A DNA stretch of 64,000 nucleotides from Scatolibacter rhodanostii (GCF_900197595.1 NZ_FZLO01000006.1:62001-126000); one strand, 5' to 3'. Positions 17,740-27,287 are shown, numbered from the stretch's first letter. Notes: generated from the letters alone by a model not told the origin. A program made the numbers and translations.

Positions 17740-17757
17740 GTGACTTTATTGCAGCTT

Positions 17758-18150
17758 TTATTCAACCTGATTGTCTAACTCGGTTGAAGTCATCTTTACA
17801 AAAGTTTTTAATTTTTCAAAGCTCTCGGCACTGATAACATGTTCAATGCGGCAGGCATCTTCAGCTGCTACTTCATGATTGACACCAATATCTGTTAAAA
17901 ACTTTGACAAAAACTTATGTCTTTCATAGGTTCTCTCTGCTACGATTTTACCGGACTCTGTCAGCGTAATGTAGCCGTCAGTATCCATATGAATATATCC
18001 ATTTTCTCGAAGCTTTTTCATTGCTACACTTACACTGGGTTTTGTAAACTCCATTTCTGTCGCAATATCAATTGAACGCACATCGTGTTTTGTCTCACTA
18101 AGCATCAATATGGTTTCTAAATAATTTTCTGCTGATTCCTGAATTTTCAT
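17758..18150 (-). CDS. mntR: DtxR/MntR-family metal-responsive regulator
   Basis: A 130-residue repressor. The N-terminal winged helix (ENYLETILMLSE, then SIDIATEMEFTKPSVSVAMKKL and the wing GYITLTESGK) is followed by the metal-binding and dimerisation domain with HKFLSKFLTDIG, DACRIEHVIS and the usual Glu/His/Cys ligands (about residues 95-112). The length matches MntR/IdeR minimal members without an SH3-like domain. It probably senses Mn(II) or Fe(II). No metal transporter is adjacent, so its targets lie elsewhere. The symbol is a best guess within the family. Confidence 0.82.
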   Translation of the reverse strand: MKIQESAENYLETILMLSETKHDVRSIDIATEMEFTKPSVSVAMKKLRENGYIHMDTDGYITLTESGKIVAERTYERHKFLSKFLTDIGVNHEVAAEDACRIEHVISAESFEKLKTFVKMTSTELDNQVE

Positions 18151-18180
18151 CTCCTGCCTCCTTACCTAATTATTTCTTTC

Positions 18181-18209
18181 ATTATAACACCTATTTGCCG
18201 TACTTTCAA
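18181..18209 (-). promoter_or_regulatory. Promoter of the mntR-like gene
   Basis: On the minus strand TTGAAA (18209-18204), 17 bp, TATAAT (18186-18181). It lies about 30 bp before the start codon. Confidence 0.7.
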
Positions 18210-18337
18210 GAGTAATTCTCATTTTAGTTAGTTATAGCAAACTGTTTATTTTTTAGCTAATTAATGTTCTTATTTAAAAATAAAGTCTATAAGAACTGTA
18301 CTGTACCACTGAAGGCAGTATGCCATAAAGAAATAAT

Positions 18338-18372
18338 AAAACTCCCGCACCTCTTTCGGTACGGAAGTTTAT
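18338..18372 (-). terminator. Terminator after secDF
   Basis: AAACTCCCGCACC (18339-18351) pairs imperfectly with GGTACGGAAGTTT (18358-18370). A T-rich tail follows on the minus strand. Confidence 0.7.
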
Positions 18373-18411
18373 TAACGTCGCATTATATTAATCTGTTTGC
18401 TTTATTCCTTA

Positions 18412-20766
18412 CTAGTTAGCCTTTTGTCCTTTTTTCTGACGAAGTTGCAACCAGCTATAGAGCGGTGCGGCAATAACCAAGCTTGAATAAGCGCCTGCCA
18501 CAACACCAATCATCATCGGCATAGCAAAACTTGCAACAGAATCCATATTATTCATAATAGCTATAATGTAAGTAACCAAAAGAGCTGCAAAAGTAGCTAC
18601 AGAAGTCATAACAGAGCGGCCAAAGGTTTGGCTAAGACTTAGATTTGAAATATAGGTGATATCAGATTTCGGCATAAGTCTTCTATTCTCACGAATACGG
18701 TCAAAAATAACAATTGTGTCATTCAAAGAATAACCCAAAATTGTTAGGATAACCGCCATAAAGTTGTCATTAATCGGCATACCGAATATGACAAAAACAA
18801 AGTACGTAATCAACACATCATGCAAAAGGGCAATAATGGCTGTTCCGCCTGCTGTAAGTCCGCCAATCTTCTTGAAACGAAGTCCAATATAAATCAGCAG
18901 GAAAACAACCGTAATGGCAAGGCAGACTAAGCATTTCTGCAAGAATTTTGCACCCATTGCCGGATCCATAGAGCTAGACTGCACAAACTCAAAATCAGAA
19001 TCAGCAAATTTATCTTCTAAAGATACTAAAACATTCTTTTGCTCTTCTACATTTAAAGCTTCTTTGCCTGAGAAAGAAATAGTGATAAATTTCTTTCCGG
19101 CATCTTCTTCTGCCATAGATTCGTTCACTACTACTGTAGCATGTTTTCCAGTCGCTTCTGTTACAATGTCCTGCACATCTTCTTGCTCTACATTGCCGCC
19201 CGAAACAGAATATTGCAGCTGTGCGCCACCGGCAAATTGTGTATCCAATTTAACGCCTGATGTGATATTGAAAACCACACCCGCTAACATGATAACAACA
19301 GAAACAGCAATAAAATATTTTTTAGATTTGTAGAAATCAAAGTAGAATGACTTCGCATTATCTTTAGGTGCTCCATACAGCCATTTATTTCGAAGAGGCT
19401 TGAAAGCTGACAGTGAGCGAACCATCGCTCTTGAAGCCCAAACACCCATGATAAAGTTTCCAAATGTACCTAAAAGAAGTGTATAACCAAAGGCATAAAT
19501 AGAGCCTGTCGTAGACTGTCCAAACAACATGGAAAGAATATTGCTGGGTCCAAACACGCCGATCAGCATCAAAGCAACGATAATCACGGTGATATTGCCG
19601 TCAAAAATCGCCCAAAAGCTTTCGCTTGAACCTTTTTGAATGGCACTATCCAAAGATTTTCCGTTCTTAAGCTCTTCACGAATACGGCTTGCTGTAATAA
19701 TATTGGCGTCAACACCCATACCAATGGAAAGAATAATACCGGCGATACCGGGCAATGTCATGGTAAAGCTGTTGAATGCAGGGAAGAATCCTGATACAAT
19801 CGCCAAAGAAAAAGCAACTTGTCCCGCCAAACTGATAATAGCCACAAAACCGGGTAAACGATAAAAAACCAACATCAAGATGGCAATGATTATGAATGCA
19901 ATGACACCAGCCTGTGCCATGGCATCTAATGCACGTGAACCTAAGGTAGGAGTAATCGCGCTAAAATCAGAAACTTTTAGAGCAAAGGGCAATGCACCTG
20001 CTTGAATCTTAGAAGCCAAAGCAGAGGCTTCAGCCGAAGTAAAGTTTCCGCTAATGGTACACTTACCATCCGAAATAACAGCTTCTACTGTAGGATATGA
20101 AATCATCACATCATCCATCCAAATGGAGATGACGCCGCCTTTGAGTCTTTCTGTTGCTTCAGCAAATTTTGTTTTGCCGTCTTCTGAAAGCTCTAGCGAA
20201 ACCAGATATTCATATTGGCCTGAAGAAGAATCTTGAATCATGCCTGGTTCGGCTTTGACAACATCTGCACCCTCAAGAATAATCTTGTTGGCTGTTTCAC
20301 CTGCAGGCGTCTTATAAATCAAAGAACCATCTGCTGCATATTCGCTAGATTCATATTCCATTCCCTCACGGAATGTCAAAAGCGCGGTAGCTGAAAGCTC
20401 TTCAATTGCCTTTTCAGCGTTGAAATCACTCTCATCACTCTTCCACGGGAAACGAACAATAATACGATTATTCGTCGAATCTTTATACAATTCATAGTCC
20501 GTAATATTGGTGTTTACCATACGGGTTTCGATAATTGCTTTTGCTGCGTTCAACTGATTGTCATCCGCTTTAATTCCATCAGCCGGACTAAATGTAGCTT
20601 CTACACCGCCTCGAATATCAATGCCCCAGCGAATATCGCCGGCACCTTTCAGATACGTCGTTTTGAAATCTCCATTCTGACCATACGCACCAAACAAAGA
20701 AAGGTATGTAAATAAAACGGTCAAAATAGCAACGACAAAAAACACATATTTTTTTGCCTTTTTCAA
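18412..20766 (-). CDS. secDF: Fused protein-export membrane protein SecDF
   Basis: Proton-driven accessory of the SecYEG translocon in one chain of 784 residues, combining SecD and SecF as in many Firmicutes. The SecD half has TM1, a large extracytoplasmic P1 domain (about residues 40-260), GIDIRGGVEATF and the TM4 motif GMGVDANIITASRIREEL. The SecF half begins near KKYFIAVSVVIMLAGVVF and has GYSLNDTIVIFDRIRENRR. The conserved Asp and Arg of the proton path are present in both halves. The frame opens at 20844, but a GGGGGA site is placed for TTG at 20766 and the upstream residues are not SecD-like, so the TTG start is preferred. Confidence 0.95.
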   Translation of the reverse strand: MKKAKKYVFFVVAILTVLFTYLSLFGAYGQNGDFKTTYLKGAGDIRWGIDIRGGVEATFSPADGIKADDNQLNAAKAIIETRMVNTNITDYELYKDSTNNRIIVRFPWKSDESDFNAEKAIEELSATALLTFREGMEYESSEYAADGSLIYKTPAGETANKIILEGADVVKAEPGMIQDSSSGQYEYLVSLELSEDGKTKFAEATERLKGGVISIWMDDVMISYPTVEAVISDGKCTISGNFTSAEASALASKIQAGALPFALKVSDFSAITPTLGSRALDAMAQAGVIAFIIIAILMLVFYRLPGFVAIISLAGQVAFSLAIVSGFFPAFNSFTMTLPGIAGIILSIGMGVDANIITASRIREELKNGKSLDSAIQKGSSESFWAIFDGNITVIIVALMLIGVFGPSNILSMLFGQSTTGSIYAFGYTLLLGTFGNFIMGVWASRAMVRSLSAFKPLRNKWLYGAPKDNAKSFYFDFYKSKKYFIAVSVVIMLAGVVFNITSGVKLDTQFAGGAQLQYSVSGGNVEQEDVQDIVTEATGKHATVVVNESMAEEDAGKKFITISFSGKEALNVEEQKNVLVSLEDKFADSDFEFVQSSSMDPAMGAKFLQKCLVCLAITVVFLLIYIGLRFKKIGGLTAGGTAIIALLHDVLITYFVFVIFGMPINDNFMAVILTILGYSLNDTIVIFDRIRENRRLMPKSDITYISNLSLSQTFGRSVMTSVATFAALLVTYIIAIMNNMDSVASFAMPMMIGVVAGAYSSLVIAAPLYSWLQLRQKKGQKAN

Positions 20767-20873
20767 AGTTGATTCCCCCTGTTGACTGCCTTTTTTTAAC
20801 AAAGCAAAGTCAAGTTTACTATAAATATGCAGGTTTAAGCACACACAGCCTGTCCAAAAACCTGAATAGATAA

Positions 20874-20899
20874 AACAGGGCAGTTTTCACTACCCCGTT
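20874..20899 (-). terminator. Terminator after the ispH-rpsA fusion gene
   Basis: AACAGGGCAGT (20874-20884) pairs with ACTACCCCGTT (20889-20899) with one or two mismatches. TTTTATCT follows on the minus strand. Confidence 0.65.
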
Positions 20900-20928
20900 A
20901 TACGCACATTGTATTTGCTAAAATTTAT

Positions 20929-22899
20929 TTACTCTGCTTCTGTGCTATAGACTACTTCTGCCTCGCCGTTATCTGCTTTTGCTGCTTCTGCCTGAGAATC
21001 TTCAAGCAAAGCACGCATAGACAAAGACACTCTATGATTTTCAAAATCGATTTCTGTGATTTTGACATTCACTTTGTCGCCAACTGCCAAAACATCTTGG
21101 GGTTTCTCAATTCTGCGGTCTGCAATTTGAGAGATATGAATTAATCCGTCAATGCCGGGAATTACATTTGCAAATGCACCAAAATCGGTTAAGCCGACAA
21201 TTGTTGCTTCACATACTGTGCCAGCAGGATATTCTTTTTCAAGTTTTTCCCAAGGGTTTTGAGAAGGATCTTTATAACCAAGAGAAATTTTACCGTTTTC
21301 TCTGTCTAATCCTTTTACAAATACTTCTACGGTTTCTCCGATAGAAAGTACATCACTAGGATGCTTTACTCTATTCCAAGAAAGCTCAGAGATATGAACC
21401 ATACCGTCTACACCGCCTAAATCGATAAAGGCACCGAAGTTGGTGAAAGATTTTACTTTGCCGGTAAAACGCTGTCCTTCTTGAATATCAGTCCAGAATT
21501 TCTCCTGTGCTGCTTTTCTTTGTTCTTTCAAAACGGAACGGATAGAACCAACCGCACGGCGGCGTCCTCTATTCACTTCAATCACACGGAAGTTAACTTC
21601 TTTGTTCTTAAGTCCGTTTAGGTCTTCGCCTCTTGAGGTTGTTGCTTGAGAAGCAGGGACAAAAATGCGCATGTTTTTGCTTAAAACAATGACGCCGCCC
21701 TTAACAACTTCAATCACTTTACCGGTCAAAACTTCTTGGCTCTCAAGAGCAGCCTCGATGTCATCCCAGCCTTTCATAGCGTCAACACGCTTTTTAGAAA
21801 GCATGATGGTGCCTTCTTGATCATTGGTTTTCATAATCAAAAGGTCAATTTCATCGCCCATTTTAACGATATCTTCGGGTCTTACGTTAGGATCTTGAGA
21901 AAGTTCATTTGCAGGTACAAAGCCGGCCTGTTTTCTGCCCACATCGACATATACTTCAGTCGGCGTAATTCCGACAACGATGCCACGCACCTTTTCATCT
22001 GTATTGAAACTCTTCAGGGACTCCTCAAGCATCTCCTCAAAGTTTTGTTCTGCAATTTGATTCATGTCCGACATGGTAACAAGTACCTCCTTTATAATGC
22101 TTGCAGGGGTCGATGCCCCCGCTGTTATCCCGATTTTTAGACTTCCCTCAAGGTTTGGCAGTTCTTTTGCTGTTTCAACCAAATAGGTTTCTGCATTTTC
22201 GTTGCAAATTGAAAAGAGCTTTGCCGTGTTTGAACTTTCACGGCCGCCAACAACAATCATGACATCGGAATTTTCAGATAAAATTTTTGCTTCTGCTTGT
22301 CTAAGAACAGTTGCATTACATATTGTATCAAAAACCTCATGATTTGTACATAGTTTTTTAAGAGTTTTTAAACAATTCTTCCATTCATTTGTATTAAACG
22401 TCGTTTGCGCCGCCACAAAAATCGATTTTTGCGCTAAATCGGGATTATTTTGCCATAATTCGTATAAGCCGCTCTCATTTTTGACGACGTAATATTCTCC
22501 CGTGCAGTGACCCACAACACCCATAACCTCTGGATGATCGGCATCTCCAAAGAACAAAAACACTTTTCCTTCTTCGCCTGCACGAGTTGCTAGCCGATGA
22601 ATCTTTTTTACAAAAGGACATGTTGCATCGGCTAATTCAAGCGCCAGATCTTCTGCCTCATCTGTCACAATTTTTCCAACGCCATGTGAGCGGATAACCA
22701 AAACATAACCCTTGGGCACTTCTTTGGGTTCGTTTACAATAATAACGCCTTTTTCTGCTAGGTCAGAGACAATTTGAGGGTTATGAATAATTGGCCCTAC
22801 TGTCGCTACTTTTTTTCCTTTTTCTAGCAAATCATATACCATGCCAACCGCTCTATCCACTCCGTAGCAAAAGCCTGCGGTTTTGGCTAACTCTACCAT
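20929..22899 (-). CDS. ispH: IspH (HMB-PP reductase) fused to a four-S1-domain RpsA-like protein
   Basis: A 656-residue bifunctional protein. Residues 1 to about 280 are IspH/LytB, the 4Fe-4S enzyme making IPP and DMAPP in the last step of the MEP pathway. The three cluster cysteines are visible in GFCYGV, DATCPFVKK and TICNAT, with HGVG and EVMGVVGH. After a short linker come four S1 RNA-binding repeats starting near GIVVGITPTEVYVDV, GKVIEVVKGGVIVLS, GKVKSFTNFGAFIDLGG and ATIVGLTDFGAFANV. The fusion is characteristic of Clostridia, where it probably replaces a separate S1 protein. It follows plsC and a lipoprotein gene in the cmk cluster. Confidence 0.95.
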   Translation of the reverse strand: MVELAKTAGFCYGVDRAVGMVYDLLEKGKKVATVGPIIHNPQIVSDLAEKGVIIVNEPKEVPKGYVLVIRSHGVGKIVTDEAEDLALELADATCPFVKKIHRLATRAGEEGKVFLFFGDADHPEVMGVVGHCTGEYYVVKNESGLYELWQNNPDLAQKSIFVAAQTTFNTNEWKNCLKTLKKLCTNHEVFDTICNATVLRQAEAKILSENSDVMIVVGGRESSNTAKLFSICNENAETYLVETAKELPNLEGSLKIGITAGASTPASIIKEVLVTMSDMNQIAEQNFEEMLEESLKSFNTDEKVRGIVVGITPTEVYVDVGRKQAGFVPANELSQDPNVRPEDIVKMGDEIDLLIMKTNDQEGTIMLSKKRVDAMKGWDDIEAALESQEVLTGKVIEVVKGGVIVLSKNMRIFVPASQATTSRGEDLNGLKNKEVNFRVIEVNRGRRRAVGSIRSVLKEQRKAAQEKFWTDIQEGQRFTGKVKSFTNFGAFIDLGGVDGMVHISELSWNRVKHPSDVLSIGETVEVFVKGLDRENGKISLGYKDPSQNPWEKLEKEYPAGTVCEATIVGLTDFGAFANVIPGIDGLIHISQIADRRIEKPQDVLAVGDKVNVKITEIDFENHRVSLSMRALLEDSQAEAAKADNGEAEVVYSTEAE

Positions 22900-22941
22900 T
22901 GATTCACCTCACTATCCATCTTTTGTTGCACTCTTTTTTAT

Positions 22942-23481
22942 CTACCGACTAAGAATTACCCAGATTAAATCTTTATAATCTGTGTTAAAGGTAAAAGTTG
23001 CATACATCTCTTTTGCTTCATCATGATATGTGTAAGCTTTAATCTTTTGCTCTCTGTCGTACCAATAATCATTGTAGTTTTTTCCCAATAACTCAACAAC
23101 CTTTTGTATGGTTAGATTCTCATTTTCACCTTTTATCGAAAACAAGGCCGTCTTATTCTCAAAGTTATTGGATATTGTTATTTTCTGAATTTGTTTATTC
23201 CCATCTGTCTCAAATTGCATTTCCTCAAAGCGATAAACATTCGGCTCTTCGGTAAAGGTATCGGCTGGCAACGGTGTATATTTTTCCAAATCTATTGTAT
23301 CAATAGAAACACCTATCTCTACGCCCTCAATCTGCACGACGGATAAATCTGTAGAGACTGGTTCTTTGCGGTTGACGGTTTGACCGCTGTCACAAGCCGA
23401 TAACAGAAAACAAAAAATAATAGTGAATAACAGCCACACCATTGATTTTTTATTCTTGCCCTCTTTTTCAAATATTTTCAA
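22942..23481 (-). CDS. Uncharacterised lipoprotein
   Basis: A 179-residue protein with a lipoprotein signal (MVWLLFTIIFCFLLSAC), the Cys being about residue 30, and a soluble mature domain rich in beta-forming stretches (YRFEEMQFETDG, LIWVILSR). No family was recognised. The start is TTG at 23481, immediately after the plsC stop (23483), with AAAGG 7-8 nt before it. The next in-frame ATG (23442) has poorer spacing. It sits between plsC and ispH-rpsA, which is not part of the usual order, so it may be a lineage-specific insertion. Confidence 0.6.
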   Translation of the reverse strand: MKIFEKEGKNKKSMVWLLFTIIFCFLLSACDSGQTVNRKEPVSTDLSVVQIEGVEIGVSIDTIDLEKYTPLPADTFTEEPNVYRFEEMQFETDGNKQIQKITISNNFENKTALFSIKGENENLTIQKVVELLGKNYNDYWYDREQKIKAYTYHDEAKEMYATFTFNTDYKDLIWVILSR

Positions 23482-23482
23482 T

Positions 23483-24112
23483 CTATTCGCCTTTCTGCTG
23501 CATTTTAATGGCTTCTTCTCGCAGAATTCGAATTTCCTCCATGACTGTGCGGCTTGCGTTTCTCATGGCAAGGCCACTGGAATCTTCCATTCCTAAATCT
23601 TCAAATGGCATGGGCTTACCAATGTTAATAATTGTTTTTTGAAAAGCCTTGGGAGGCTTTCCATCTTTGCCGACAATGGCCATCGGCACAATGGTTGCCT
23701 TTGTTTCATACGCAAGCAGTGTCACACCGGGCTTGGGTTTTAGTAGTTCACCTGTTTTTGAGCGTGTGCCTTCAATGAAAATACCAACCACATTTTCTTT
23801 CTTTAAAAGATCAATTCCCTTTTTAATGGCAGAAACACCGCCCGAGCGTTCCACAGGAAATGCTCCTAGCCCTCTGATAATCCCTGCCAAAAATTTATTT
23901 TTAAACAATTCTTGCTTTGCCATAAACCAAACTTGTCTTTTTTGCGTAAGTCCCAAAAATAAGGGGTCTGCATTGGATGTATGATTACTGCACATCAAAA
24001 GCTTACCGGTTTGTGGTATATTTTCTTTTCCAACTATCTTATAGCGATAAAGAATCTTAAAGATTGCCGGCACAATGATTTGTGCAAAACGATATAAAGC
24101 TGTTTTTTTCAT
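23483..24112 (-). CDS. plsC: 1-acyl-sn-glycerol-3-phosphate acyltransferase
   Basis: Membrane-bound acyltransferase that makes phosphatidic acid from lysophosphatidic acid; 209 residues. The catalytic HX4D motif is in CSNHTSNADPLFLG, the second block is GAFPVERSGG, and the substrate-binding block is FIEGTRSKTG with its Arg, followed by KPGVTLLA. It lies 30 bp after cmk, the conserved clostridial cmk-plsC-ispH arrangement. Confidence 0.93.
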   Translation of the reverse strand: MKKTALYRFAQIIVPAIFKILYRYKIVGKENIPQTGKLLMCSNHTSNADPLFLGLTQKRQVWFMAKQELFKNKFLAGIIRGLGAFPVERSGGVSAIKKGIDLLKKENVVGIFIEGTRSKTGELLKPKPGVTLLAYETKATIVPMAIVGKDGKPPKAFQKTIINIGKPMPFEDLGMEDSSGLAMRNASRTVMEEIRILREEAIKMQQKGE

Positions 24113-24142
24113 TTGGTCAGACCACCTTTCTTATTGCCAATG

Positions 24143-24820
24143 TTAATCTTTGGCGTTTTCTCTTTTCTCCTTAATAATCGAAATCATCTTTTGCACGGTT
24201 TCTTCTTTCGTGCTACTGGATGTGTCAACTAAAATGGAGTCTTCTGCAGGCCTGAGTGGTGCGATTTCACGATTAGAATCTCGCTCATCCCGCTCACGAA
24301 TATCGCTGAGCACTGCGGCAGGGTCAGGCTTCATGCCGGCTTCCTCCATTTGCGCAATGCGACGTTTAGCACGTTCTTCTGCAGAAGCCGTTAAAAAGAT
24401 TTTTATCTGCGCATGGGGCAATACCACCGTGCCAATATCGCGACCATCCATAATGACATGATTTTCCTGCGCTATCTTACGCTGTATCTCTAACAAAAAG
24501 TCTCTGACAGTAGGCACAGCCGCAACAACAGATGCTGTTTTCGTGATTTCGGGAGTACGAAGCAGCTCAGTGACATCCCGATTACCCAAAAACATTCTCT
24601 GTTCTCCGTCAACCCGCTCTATATTCACTTGAATCTTTGTCAAGGCGCTCTCAATTTGCTCTTCATCATACACATTAATTGCTAACTGCATTAGAGCCAC
24701 GGCTACCGTTCGATAGATAGCCCCCGTATCTACATAGATAAAACCCAACTCTTCTGCTACAGCACGAGCCACTGAGCTTTTCCCTGCCCCTGAAGGGCCA
24801 TCAATTGCTACTGCAAACAT
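24143..24820 (-). CDS. cmk: Cytidylate kinase
   Basis: Phosphorylates CMP and dCMP; 225 residues. It has the P-loop IDGPSGAGKSSVA, YVDTGAIYRT, the CMP-binding MDGRDIGTVVLP and the lid-like RDERDSNREIAPLRPAEDS. It is the first gene of the cmk-plsC-lipoprotein-ispH/rpsA cluster. Upstream a 108-bp gap separates it from the flavoprotein gene. Confidence 0.96.
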   Translation of the reverse strand: MFAVAIDGPSGAGKSSVARAVAEELGFIYVDTGAIYRTVAVALMQLAINVYDEEQIESALTKIQVNIERVDGEQRMFLGNRDVTELLRTPEITKTASVVAAVPTVRDFLLEIQRKIAQENHVIMDGRDIGTVVLPHAQIKIFLTASAEERAKRRIAQMEEAGMKPDPAAVLSDIRERDERDSNREIAPLRPAEDSILVDTSSSTKEETVQKMISIIKEKRENAKD

Positions 24821-24928
24821 TTTCTACATCCTTCCTTTCCTTCCGTTATTTTTATATCATTTTTAAGCAATAGCCTTGTTATCTTTACGACTAATCAAGA
24901 CTTATTTTGTTTCTATTTGTCAAGTGGA

Positions 24929-26161
24929 TTATAAATAAGAACCGGCTAAATGTCCTGTTGCAAAGGCAATTTGCAGATTGAATCCACCTGTATAGGCGTC
25001 AACATCCATCACTTCACCGGCAAAAAAGAGTCCTGCAATCAATTTTGATTCCATCGTCTTAGGCGAGATTTCTTTAACCGAAACACCGCCAGACGTTACG
25101 ATGGCTTCATTTAAAGGTCTAAAGCTTTGTACTTGAACCGTAAAATGTTTCAATAAATGCCCTAAAGCAAGTCTTTCTTCTCTTGTCACGGAGTGACAGC
25201 GCTTTTCCGGGTCAATTCCTGATTTTTCAACGATAACAGGAATCAATTTCTGCGGCAAAAGTTTTTCTAAGCTATTCATAAACTGCTTGTTCTTAGTTTC
25301 TTCAAAGTCACGCAAAATTCTCTCATCTAATTTTTTGTCATCCAAGGCAGGCTTTAAATCAATTTCGACGGCATAACGGCCGCTAGCCATCTGCCGCATA
25401 TGAGCCGATGCACTCAAGATGGTCGGCCCTGAAAGCCCAAAATGCGTAAACAGCAGTTCCCCAAAGTCTTCATAGATAACTTTTTTCTTTTCCTGATCAA
25501 TGACTTTCACACCGCTGTTTTTAAGGGATAAACCTTGCAGTTTGGCGCAAGTATCACCTTTTTCAACCAAAGGAATCAAAGACGGCTTCAAAGGCTCTAT
25601 TGTATGCCCCACCGCTTTAGCGAGTTTTGCACCATCACCATTTGAACCTGTTCCAGGGTAAGAAGCTCCTCCACAGGCAATCAAAACAGATTTTGCTTTG
25701 ACCACTCCGCTCTGTGTTTTCACACCCACAATGGCCCCATTTTCCACTCGTAAAGACTGCACAGTGTCTCTGTGTATTTCCACTCCATTTTGCTGCGCAA
25801 ATTTCTCAAGTGCATCGGCCACTTCATTCGCTGAATCAGATACAGGAAAAACCCGCCTGCCACGTTCTACTTTCAGCTTTACGCCTAAGTTTTCAAAAAA
25901 GTGCATGGTCTCGCTGGAATCAAACTGATTAAGGGCGCTAAAAAGGAACTTGCCGTTTTTTGGCACCGAAGCAATTACCTCTTGTGGTGAACAGTCATTG
26001 GTCACATTGCACCGACCTTTTCCGGTAATGCGAAGTTTGCGTCCCGTTTTTGCGTTTTTTTCTATCATTAAAACGGATTTGCCTTGTGCGGCGCATGTAC
26101 CTGCCGCCATAAGTCCTGCCGGCCCTGCGCCAATTATAATGGCATCATATTCATTCTTCAT
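24929..26161 (-). CDS. HI0933-family FAD-dependent oxidoreductase
   Basis: A 410-residue flavoprotein. The N-terminal Rossmann dinucleotide site is AIIIGAGPAGLMAAGTCA, followed by RKLRITGKGRCNVTN, the family hallmark. SYPGTGSNGDGAKLAKAVGH and the C-terminal GEVMDVDAYTGGFNLQIAF complete the FAD site. Relatives include BaiN-type proteins and uncharacterised YtfL/YhiN enzymes. The true substrate is unknown for most. The start overlaps the end of the RpiR gene by 11 nt, implying translational coupling. Confidence 0.87.
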   Translation of the reverse strand: MKNEYDAIIIGAGPAGLMAAGTCAAQGKSVLMIEKNAKTGRKLRITGKGRCNVTNDCSPQEVIASVPKNGKFLFSALNQFDSSETMHFFENLGVKLKVERGRRVFPVSDSANEVADALEKFAQQNGVEIHRDTVQSLRVENGAIVGVKTQSGVVKAKSVLIACGGASYPGTGSNGDGAKLAKAVGHTIEPLKPSLIPLVEKGDTCAKLQGLSLKNSGVKVIDQEKKKVIYEDFGELLFTHFGLSGPTILSASAHMRQMASGRYAVEIDLKPALDDKKLDERILRDFEETKNKQFMNSLEKLLPQKLIPVIVEKSGIDPEKRCHSVTREERLALGHLLKHFTVQVQSFRPLNEAIVTSGGVSVKEISPKTMESKLIAGLFFAGEVMDVDAYTGGFNLQIAFATGHLAGSYL

Positions 26162-27032
26162 CGTTTATTTTTTCATCCACTTTCTCGTATACACCGTATT
26201 CGTCCCAGATTCTTTCAATCCGGTCAAGCTTTTCCGCTACCTCCGCTTGTTTTTCCATCGCTAAGGCCACAATCAGCGCATTAATTAAGCTAAGTGGTCC
26301 TACAAGCGAGTCGACAAAAGAAACCATTTCACTTTTGGCGAGTAGAACATGAGACGCATGTTTAACAAGCGGTGAACTTTCACTATCAGTGATAGCAATC
26401 GTCACAGCTCCTAAATTTTGAGCGAAATCCAAAGCTTTAACCGCTTTCTTAGAATATCTCGGGAAGCTCATTGCGATGATGGCATCGTCCTTATCAGCAC
26501 TAATCATCTGCTGATAAATACGAGCTTCGCCCGTAGCATCAATCAAATGCACATTGTCATAAATCAATTCACAATAATGAGAAAGAAAGGTAGCCAGTGC
26601 AAGAGAACTACCTGCTCCCAAAATGTAAACTTTTTTCACGCCGACAAGTGCCTTGACTGCTTCATAGAAAGCTTCTTGATCCATATTCTCTTTGGTTCGT
26701 TTGACAATAGCTGAATCTTTATCTAAAACAGCCTCTAAAATTTTCTCTCTGTCAAACTGCTCCATAGACATTCTTAACCGCTGCAAGCTTGTCAGCTTAC
26801 TGCGAATCATTTCTTGCATCGCTTGCTGCAAAGCAGGGTAGCCTGAATAGCCAATTTCTGTCGCAAAGCGAACCACTGTTGATTCACTGACACCCACTGT
26901 CAAACCCAATTTGGCAGCCGTCATAAAGGCCACACGGTCAGGGTATTCTTCTATATATCGAGCAATTTGTTTTTGCCCTTTTGAAAAGGTCGCACTGTAC
27001 TGATGAATTTTTTCTGAAAGCTGACTATTCAT
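26151..27032 (-). CDS. RpiR/MurR-family transcriptional regulator with SIS domain
   Basis: A 293-residue regulator. The N-terminal HTH_6 domain (KGQKQIARYIEEYPDRVAFMTAAKLG, then GVSESTVVRFATEIGYSGYPALQQ) is followed by a C-terminal SIS sugar-phosphate-binding domain (KKVYILGAGSSLALATFLSHYC and AIAMSFPRYSKKAVKAL). Such proteins sense phosphosugars. The only coupled gene is the flavoprotein, so the target pathway is unclear. A distant link to nagZ or mur metabolism would be speculation. Confidence 0.88.
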   Translation of the reverse strand: MNSQLSEKIHQYSATFSKGQKQIARYIEEYPDRVAFMTAAKLGLTVGVSESTVVRFATEIGYSGYPALQQAMQEMIRSKLTSLQRLRMSMEQFDREKILEAVLDKDSAIVKRTKENMDQEAFYEAVKALVGVKKVYILGAGSSLALATFLSHYCELIYDNVHLIDATGEARIYQQMISADKDDAIIAMSFPRYSKKAVKALDFAQNLGAVTIAITDSESSPLVKHASHVLLAKSEMVSFVDSLVGPLSLINALIVALAMEKQAEVAEKLDRIERIWDEYGVYEKVDEKINDEE

Positions 27033-27254
27033 ATTTTTTTCCTCGAACTTTATCGTCCTTCTTCAATATAAGCAATCTTGTAGAGTCTGTGGTAGTTTTC
27101 TCATCATAAATCGCAAACTTGTTTCACTCCACATAAGCTGCTTAGCTTTATTTTACCGTTTCGTCTTGCAAAAAGCAAGCCATTTCACCTGCCTATTTGT
27201 CTTCCTACTCTCTATTTTGCAAGTTAGCTTTTACAAAGCTGTCATTTTTGCAAA

Positions 27255-27284
27255 AAAAGAGTACAGTCTACACTGCACTCTTTT
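27255..27284 (-). terminator. Terminator after the 27.3-27.9 kb membrane protein gene
   Basis: AAAAGAGTACAGT (27255-27267) pairs with ACTGCACTCTTTT (27272-27284), one mismatch. A run of T follows on the minus strand. Confidence 0.8.
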
Positions 27285-27287
27285 ACA

